DNA of 64,000 nt from assembly GCA_964020085.1 (NCBI GenBank), contig OZ026606.1, forward strand, positions 21,667,573 through 21,731,572, written 5' to 3'. The stretch comes from Micromussa lordhowensis. Lineage: Eukaryota > Cnidaria > Anthozoa > Scleractinia > Lobophylliidae. This document shows, in pieces, positions 56,097 to 64,000 of the stretch (its first letter is position 1; every line of letters starts with the position of its first letter). The translations under genes were made by a program, and so were the position numbers. Below the pieces are notes generated by a model. The model ran no database searches. It saw nothing but the letters and a program-made list of their open reading frames with translations, and was not told the DNA's origin.

Positions 56097-57770
56097 TTCC
56101 TAACAAAAGTAATGTTATCATGGTTTTTTTCTGTGCTCGCTCTCTTACGTTTTTACATAAAACTTCAAAATAACCTTACATTAAAAACGGCAAAATTAGT
56201 GTCAGACCATCTGATCTCCTGTTCCCACCACGTATAAAGAAAAATAATATTACCTGAGTGATCACACTACCTCTGCGATACGATATGGCTTTGTGACTGT
56301 ACTGGGCGTCCAAATCCTTCTTTTATGGGAACGCGAAATGTCAAATTTATTTGGTTTATTAATTAACCCTCGAACTAACGTGAAATAAATTCATTCATGC
56401 GATGCAACTGAATGTATCAACCAATAATACCAGACTTATTTAAAAAGAAATACATGTCTACCGGCAATCGAAAGATAAATTGACGATCAGAAAGTATCAC
56501 TGGTCTTTTTCTTTTATATAACAGTAAATATCTGGCCTTTTTTACAATGTACCATAGAAAAGAACTCACATGTCAAGGAAAAAAAAATTGAAGAACAAAT
56601 TGCGGAGAGCCATTGGAATCGCATAAATAATTGAAAAGCTGTGAGTGTTCACTTCATTATTGACAGTTTGTTTCCGTTTTGTATTCTTGGTGCAGTGGAT
56701 ATAATTTGCAAGCGTTTCGCTCTCAGTTGTACTAACTTTCAAGGTAAACACGGTGTACATTGATTTGTTTGTTTTATCCTTATAACATGGTTGAACGACA
56801 CAGGCACAAAAACAAAGCAAATTACTTATTAATTGATTGCTTCTTTCACACTCAGTGCTTTCGATCTGTTTAAAAACTCAGAAAAAGTCCCGCCTCACTT
56901 CACGGGTTCCTGACTGTCCACGGTTCGCGCGTGCCCAGGTGTTAGGACCAGATGATCTGTGCCTCTTCAACACCTCTATTTTCATTTGTTCTTGTTAATC
57001 TGCACCTCGTTTGCTCTTAGGTTTAGGGCTTTCAGTTGTATTATTTATCCATATATTGTTTCGTTTGGCCAGTTGTAGTGAAGTATTTTACAAAAGGCGA
57101 GGTGCAGGTTGCGCCATTATTCTGTTCTTGTCAGTGTTTTTATGATACCCTTCCATTCTACCACTCCATAACTCTTTCAATTATTTTTTTTTTTAACACA
57201 ATTGTTTTCTTTGTTTTTTTATATGCATTGCAAATGTAAACAAATATACCAGGATTTCGAGGACGCTCCACGTTGCATGCATTTGCTGGGCGTCAGAATT
57301 TCCATTCAAAGACGTTTACTACAGCTGCTCTGTACATAGGTTATCAAATCTATCAAAGCAAATTAGCTCTTGCAAGAAAAATCCGCAAAAACACTCCTCG
57401 AGCTTACTCTCGCCACATGATTCAACAATGTGTTTCTTTTGTGGGTCAACAAACTGACATTTTTAACACGCTATAGTCGGTGATGTTTTGTGTTTGAACA
57501 GGTTATAATTTCTGATTGTGTAAACCACCCGAAGAGAAGAAACTGGGTTGCATGCATACAAGCGAAACAAAATTAAACAAAGTCGCCGAAATATTAATTG
57601 CGGATGAATGTCACTTTACGACATCCTTCCGATCATAAGTCAACTTTGAAGTAAAATCAGGCCAACGAATCTTTAAATAAAACTATATCAAATTATTTTG
57701 TAGCACTTGTGTTCAGATCAAAGATTTCGAGATCCTGCCTTTCTTTCAGTCGAAAAGAATCACGCCCGAA
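56097..57770. other. 5' flank of the MACPF gene; no confirmed gene
   Basis: A/T-rich. Plus-strand 57273-57476 is a 67-codon frame preceded by an acceptor-like TACCAG; it could be a stray exon but has no recognisable domain. The MACPF promoter should lie just above 56,100. Confidence 0.35.
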
Positions 57771-58391
57771 AAAAATGGCTGGTCTCAGGCAACTTTTGGC
57801 AAGCGTGTTGCTCAAAGCACAAAAACTGGCCGGCCATAAACTACCGCTTTAGAGGGGAAGAGAAGCTCTAATGAAACTTAAAGAAACAGATGGAATCTGG
57901 AACTCTAGTATTTTTACAGGCATATCTCAGAATCAAATTTTTTTTTCGTCTTGATTGATATCGTTCATAAGCGCATACTGTAAGAAGCCGTGGGTTCAGA
58001 ACATCATCAAAGGCTACCCTAAGAGGCAAGGCACGCAGTTCATTTGACATTTGTCTAACCGTTTATCTACAAATATGCTTGAGGGATGAAGCACTTAAGA
58101 ACAAGTTTGGTAAAAAAAAATAATTCTAGTAAATAATTCAAAAGGAAGATAATCAAAACTACCGCTGCAGTGCACAAACGAAGAAACGCATCAAACCCAG
58201 AGATAATTGCATGGAAAAAGAAAGGCGGAACACAACTTCAATATGTGTTCTGTTATCTTAAACCTTAACATTATACACTACTTGGATTTAGTTTTGGTAA
58301 ATTAACTTTGAAAAAAAAGCCACCAAATTTCTTTCCTGAAGTTAACCTGATAACAACGGACATCTTGAGATGTAAAATGAGAGTAAAGAGA

Positions 58392-58539
58392 CCATTTTCG
58401 ATATATTACAATTCTAACTTGGCTCCGAGGCTTGGGGGAATAAAACAAAAGAAATCACATCGAGATTGAGGTATGAATAATTAATTTATTTTGTTTTATT
58501 CCCCAAGCCTCGGAGCCATGTTAGAATTCTCGAAAATGG
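58392..58539. mobile_element. Palindromic MITE at duplication break
   Basis: CCATTTTCG...TTCTAACTTGGCTCCGAGGC and complement; centre is A/T-rich. Absent at the corresponding position of the left arm. Confidence 0.8.
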
Positions 58540-59565
58540 CCTATTATTGTCGTCTCATTCTTCAAGCCTGACCGCTTTGGTTGAAAAATTCCATCAATTG
58601 CTGCCACTACGTTTAGGTGCGTTTATCACATGTTTCGTCAACGCAACGCTAACAAATTATCTCTTGTCATAGTGAATGGTTTGAACCCTGAGTATCAGTA
58701 GTTGATGTATCTAGTGTGATCATCTGGGCGAGGGTAGTTGTAAAATTAGAAGAACTGTTGTTGGTGACTGACGTTTCGATAACCTGAGCAGAAGCTATCT
58801 TCAGAGTCAAGTGAAAGGTGTTTGTCCGTGTACCACGTTTTAAACCCAATCCGTTAAATCTGATTGGTCAGTTTAGCCGTGATTGCTGCCAGACTCGTGT
58901 AAAGTTTGTCAATGCTCCGATTGGTCAGCCTTGTAAGTTTCGATCCTTCTATTAGAGGATTTTTTGAAAGGACGATTCGAGCAACACTTGCAATTTTATT
59001 GCTATTTCACTGCTATCACTTGAAGGTCTACCAATAGCCGAGCCCATTTCCGGGTTAACCTACGTCTCTCTATCAAAGCAAGCCATTTTTAGTTCATCTG
59101 TGACTGAAAACGGAGAAGTGTATACGCCTTAAACTTCTTTTGTGAAGAGAACCTCTGTTTATATTAATAATACGTGAATAAAAGAGCTTTGGAATCATAA
59201 GGTTTGAGACTTTGCTGTGGCTTTCCCGGGGTGCGAAAACTTTTCGGGACCTTCGAGAAACGGGCGCCTGGTGTACAACCATTCATATGAAAATGAGTTT
59301 AATTTACCTGTGAATGAAATCTCATTTTCACATGAAAGGACGGACACCGAGAATCACTTTGAGAACTATAAACAACGGGTTTTGAATATTCCCGAAGTAA
59401 AGCGTACAAACATATTACTTTCAGTACACCACAGCTTTATTCTGTATATGGTGGTAGGCAAACAAAAATAACGTTCATTGTATCAGGTGTAATAATACAT
59501 ATAGCTATTAATCGAACATTATTTTCAGCCGTTTGTCTTTGCTAAGGTTCGCGCGCTTTCCCGTT

Positions 59566-62500
59566 TTACTGAATGTGGAAATTCTTGTAGTACACCACGT
59601 TCTTGTAGCCATTCGCCACCAGAACGCCACCACGGTTTTTGATTGGATAGCGTGGATTCCATGACGTCACCAAGGCTCCCTTCATGTACACTTTCACTTC
59701 ACCTGAAGGGGAAGCTGTTGATACTGTCAACTTGACATGGAACCATTCTGCTCCCTTGGGGGAACCGGTAGGGCAGGTACTAGATGTGGCTCCGTCAAAT
59801 TTGGGTTGGCCCTTGTAAACGTATCCTGTCTGGAAGCATCTAGTGGACGAATGAGGCCTGGAAATAAAAATCACAAAGAGGTCATTAGATATATATTACT
59901 GGCGTGAAACAACACAACACATCAAGTTGTGACGTCTCTATCTTGCAACTGCAGCAGATCGTACCATGATTTTAAGTCCTGCTGAGGCCGACACACAAAG
60001 CAAAAGGACTACAAACCCACAGCGAATCTACTCCATATTTCACCTGCAGTTGACTTATACTTTCGCAGTATGACCGAAGAACTAACTAAATTAACTGAAT
60101 CCATACGCTAACCCATTTTGGAATATCTTTTTCTACAAAGTTCAAAATAACTCGGAGTTTTTTATGCATGTGCTTTCATTGTTTAGGAACGTTTTTCAAA
60201 AAGGCCATTCCCACTGCCTCAAGACTTTTGTTTTTCTTCTATTATTTTTCCCCAGTTCGTGCAAATGTTTCAAGATTTATCTGTATTGCATGATGTTCTA
60301 GTAAGCGGAATTGATATACATTTTTTCACACCTGAAATAGACGAAGTCGTAGTTGTCCTGATCTTCAGCGTTAAAAAACACTCCCAGATTACCAAAATTC
60401 GCTCCGTCCCGTCCCATGAAGTTATACAGATCAACTGATAGTTGATAGTCGGTAGACTGTCCGCCTTTTTTCAAGTACCCGGCCTGACAGAAGCCATTTT
60501 GAGGCCATCTTCCGCGGTCCGCATCGAGTTTGATGTATTCAGGAAATTCAGCCGTCTCGGCGCACTTCTTAGAGACAAAAAGTTGAGGGACGATTTGGAA
60601 CTTTCTGAAGAGAACCACATTTTGGTAGCCTTGGAAAGTGAATACTCCTCCCCGGGCCCTTGGAGCAAAATGGGACTTGATGGTCGTTAATAGGTCTCCG
60701 CTAAGGTACACCTGTACGTCATGGCCAAAGACCTTGATCACTACTGGGAACCAGACTCCGCCTTTCGGGCGGCCATTGGGACACTTTTTGGTCTCAACAA
60801 AGGTTGGTTTCCCGTTGACCATGTACCCGGTCTGATAACAGCTATTAGGGCTGTGCGGTCTGGAAATGAAATATACAAGGATCAGAAGAGTATTATAACT
60901 CGTACTTTCTTTACTGAAAGATCATAATACACAGCTAAAGCTCTTCAGGTCAATCTCATATCATAGCCTCGTAAGAACTGGATAAGATATTTCTTTATTC
61001 CTGTTCTAATCCCAGCCTTCCATATGACAGTTAAGCCGGTAGTTCAAGAGGCACTCAAAGTTGTATATTGCTGCACGGAAACAACACAAAAGAATCGTTC
61101 TTCGTAGCTAACAAGATAATCGCAAAGCGAACGTTGTGTTGGCATCCTGTAATACTTAGCTCGCCGAATGTTAAATTTGTTTAAAAAAGAATAAAGGCGT
61201 CTTGCTGATAATAGCACAATAGTTATCCTGGCGCCATCTGACCAGCGCGTAACCAAAGGAGGCCTAATTTTGGCTCCAAATTTTTAAAGCTTACGAGCGA
61301 AAGAGGTTTCAAATGTCCTCGCCTCCCCATCCTCTGTTTCTTTCCTTTCTTGTGCGCTTCCTACCTGATGCAAAGGGCCTCGCTTTGATTTGCATAGCAA
61401 TCATCGAAGTACCTACTCCCCCCCACCCGAATTTGCTTTGGGTGCGAGACCTCTGGTGCATCGATTTCTTTTGCATCCCCAGCCACTCCTCGCCAGGAGT
61501 CGCGTAGCGCAAACATTGCAACGAGAGAAAGTAAAATCTACACGTGGCTTTCCATGGCTTATCGGATATCGCGCATAATTACGGTATCGTCAAGCACCAC
61601 GATTTATAGTTACTTTCCCCCATATATAATGGATGTTGGTCTAGTGCAGGTTGTATTCCGGAAGCATTCTGGCAGCTGTAACTAACAATTCTGTACTTCA
61701 TAAAAAAACGCGTTGATGCACGACTCTCCAGTCACCTTTCCCATTAAAAGCAGCATTGAAACTAACACATTGAGAAATACCTGCTTGAACATCGCGAATG
61801 AAGACCACATTCAAACACATCGAAATAACCATTTTTAAACCCGAAAAATTGTCCTTTATTTTAACTTCCTTGAATTGATTTAATACTCGATTACTTTCGT
61901 CAGTTCGATACCTGGCTTCGCCAGCGACTCACCTGAAGTAAACAAAGTCAAAGTTGTTTTCATCCACAGCGTTGAACAACACGCCAGGGTGTCCACTGTT
62001 AATTCCTTGCCATCCTGCTTGGTTCAGTAGCTCCGCTGACAAGGTATACTGCTGAGATTCGACATTGGACTGTCCGACAACTCGACAGATTTCATTATTC
62101 TTGGCGGCTGTTGCATCCAGTGTGTAATAGTTTTCTGTTGGGGATTTAACCATGCTTGTGCAACGTGCCACAGCGGCTACTGTGAAGTTGTCGCCATCTG
62201 TATAAGTAGCAAATAGGAAATAACAGAAGTAATACTGAAATTATAGCAAAAATAACTTATGAAAATCGTGATTGTAGGGCGAGGACTGGCAGAAATGGCG
62301 TGGTCTAACAATAGGGAACCAAATGAGATTTTTGTTATTGATCACAGACAAATTCAGTTTTTACCTTAACGAGTTGATAACAAATTTGTTTACTTTAGAT
62401 AAGCGTGGAAACTGGTTAAAGAACAGCGGGCTTTCACGCGGGCTAATCCATGGACGTGTACTAACTTATTTTAAAGTACACCGAAACACCGGTGCTTTCC

Positions 62501-63058
62501 GACGGCGTGAAACAAAAACCGGAAACCGTATGTGTTCAGTCGCTCGCCACTCCGCCATTAAATATGGCTTTGTCGTCAAACAATAAACTCTGTAATAAAT
62601 TAGTTTTTGTTTTTCCCTTGAATAGGGTGTCATTTTTCGGGTTTGCGCCTTAAATAGGGTATTAATTTTCGTCGTGTCTATTAATTTGAGAGGTCTTACA
62701 TTGGTTATCGATTTTTGACGCGATTTTGAAATAGGGTTCATGTAACATGACAGATTTTGGCTTTTTAGGTTCGGGCCGTACACCGCTTTCAGAAACTTTT
62801 GTTTCATATATTTCATGTAAGCAATGCAAAGTTAATACATGTGACAAAGATCTGGATCTCACCTTTGCAGTCTTTACCACCAAGTATCCTACCATGTTCC
62901 ATCACTTTCTTCTCCAAATAGCTTTGTTTTCGCAAGACATTCCCCAGCACCCCGCACACTCTTCCTTCCTTACACGTTTGCTGGCTTAATTTTTTTTTGG
63001 TGCCTTGAATGTTCACTGCCAAAATGGCACAAATGACAAAAGACACAAAGAGCTTCAT
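59566..63058 (-). CDS. Secreted two-repeat jelly-roll-like protein, right copy
   Basis: Four minus-strand exons: 62863-63058, 61933-62197, 60332-60859 and 59566-59857. Lengths (196, 265, 528, 292) equal those of the left copy, so this too encodes 426 residues with intact splice sites, signal peptide and stop. Differences are few (for example TKKKLSQ versus TKENSSQ near the N-terminus). Same repeated C..TGY...CP.G.PKG..WF and RGGV..(N/Q)GY.NVV motifs. Intron 1 is 665 bp and free of transposons, so this arm is nearer the ancestral layout. It faces the left copy across 42 kb. Confidence 0.87.
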
Positions 63059-63337
63059 GTTGCTAAAACTTGCCCCTCACTGCAAATAACTGACCAGGCA
63101 CGTGCTGTAGCCGCGTTTTTAACCTTGAAACAGGATGATATTCGAGATGTCCTTTCCGCTTCCTTGATGTAATCATGATAGCATGTCTAAGCGTGTTTGC
63201 ATCAATGCCGTGTGTCTATCTCAAGTACGTATTACGAGCTATGGATATCAGACGAACACCAAAGGTTACCTTTACCTTTCTAGCTCTTTCTGCTGAATAC
63301 AAATAGGGGGTATGGTATATCACCCTATTTTAATGCG

Positions 63338-64000
63338 AGCATGTAGGTACTTAGCAGTTTTCGGACGTTGAAATTTTTTTAAAGTTTCGTTTGTTCCAGG
63401 AATTCAGAGCTTCCGTTTTTGGAACAGGTAATAGAAAACTTCCGGTGACGTTGGCTCAATTGCACATCACTCGGTCTTTCAAGTCCACTAAAAACCTTAA
63501 ATATCGAAAATAAAACGCTAGAGGCGAGAAACAAATGCGCTCTAGAATGCCAGCAAAAGAAGGAGGTTTTTAAAACTGTTTTAATTCTTGGTATTTGTTG
63601 AGCATGTAGGTACTTAGCGGTTTTCGGACGTTGAAATTTTTTTAAAGTGTCGTTTGTTCCAGGAATTCAGAGCTTCCGTTTCAACGTCAAGAGTTTGGAA
63701 CAGGTAATAGAAAACTTCCTGTGACGTTGGCTCAATTGCACATCACTCGGTCTTTCAAGTCCACTAAAAACCTTAAATATCGAAAATAAAACGCTAGAGG
63801 CGAGAAACAAATGCGCTCTAGAATGCCAGCAAAAGAAGGAGGTTTTTAAAACTGTTTTAATTTTTGGTATTTGTTGAGCATGTAGGTACTTAGCGGTTTT
63901 CGGACGTTGAAATTTTTTTAAAGTGTCGTTTGTTCCAGGAATTCAGAGCTTCCGTTTCAACGTCAAGAGTTTGGAACAGGTAATAGAAAACTTCCGGTGA
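63338..64000 (-). repeat. 276-bp tandem repeat, runs past the window end
   Basis: Units begin AGCATGTAGGTACTTAGC at 63338, 63601 and 63877; the first lacks about 13 bp (CAACGTCAAGAG-type segment). The left arm has this unit only once (about 6911-7190). The array continues beyond 64,000. Confidence 0.92.

Larger units (their letters stand above)
57770..63600 (-). repeat. Right arm of the large inverted duplication
   Basis: Reverse complement of 6,911-19,900 without the big insertions of the left arm. Blocks: 57,770-58,040 (matches 19,620-19,900), 58,545-62,530, and 62,480-63,600 (matches the 5' flank and exon 1). A palindromic MITE (58392-58539) sits at one break of homology. Confidence 0.9.

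Noticed and set aside
57273..57476. 67-codon frame as terminal exon of a gene
   Set aside because: Only a weak acceptor supports it and no partner exon or domain is visible.

Overview
This is a stretch of animal genome, most likely from an anthozoan cnidarian (stony coral or anemone). Genes are split by GT-AG introns, intergenic DNA is AT-rich, and the window is crowded with foldback MITEs, tRNA-headed SINEs, a Penelope-like element, LINE 3' ends and a Ty3/gypsy element. The host genes also fit: a secreted MACPF protein with a LamG-like tail, and a duplicated gene for a secreted jelly-roll-like protein. The species call is inference; no rRNA or mitochondrial marker is present.

Layout: 1-2.4 kb holds a 22-bp satellite, a LINE remnant and short palindromes. 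2.5-5.2 kb is a broken RBM28-like gene (RRM3, RRM4 and tail only). 6.9-19.9 kb is the left arm of a large inverted duplication carrying an intact four-exon secreted-protein gene on the + strand; its first intron has been swollen by transposons. 20.3-21.1 kb has foldback MITEs. 21,662-28,228 is a complete 6.57-kb DNA transposon with long terminal inverted repeats and a perfect 6-bp target duplication, inserted in a dead hAT transposase. It carries two convergent genes, a DDE integrase-type transposase and a HECT E3 ubiquitin ligase-like protein, both now damaged. 28.4-35.7 kb is MITE and SINE territory around one single-exon gene of unknown function (33,230). 36,024-41,783 is an intact gypsy element with identical LTRs and a clear -1 frameshift signal. 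43.8-56.1 kb is a 13-exon MACPF gene on the - strand, with all exon phases compatible. 57.8-64 kb is the right arm of the inverted duplication, with the second intact copy of the secreted-protein gene on the - strand, ending in a 276-bp tandem repeat.

Functionally there are three intact host genes (two paralogous secreted proteins facing each other, and the MACPF gene between them), one likely small regulatory protein with a PP1-docking motif, one host pseudogene, and many mobile elements. The most unusual item is the transposon that pairs an integrase-like transposase with a HECT ligase gene. Identities rest on motif recognition by eye; no database search was run.
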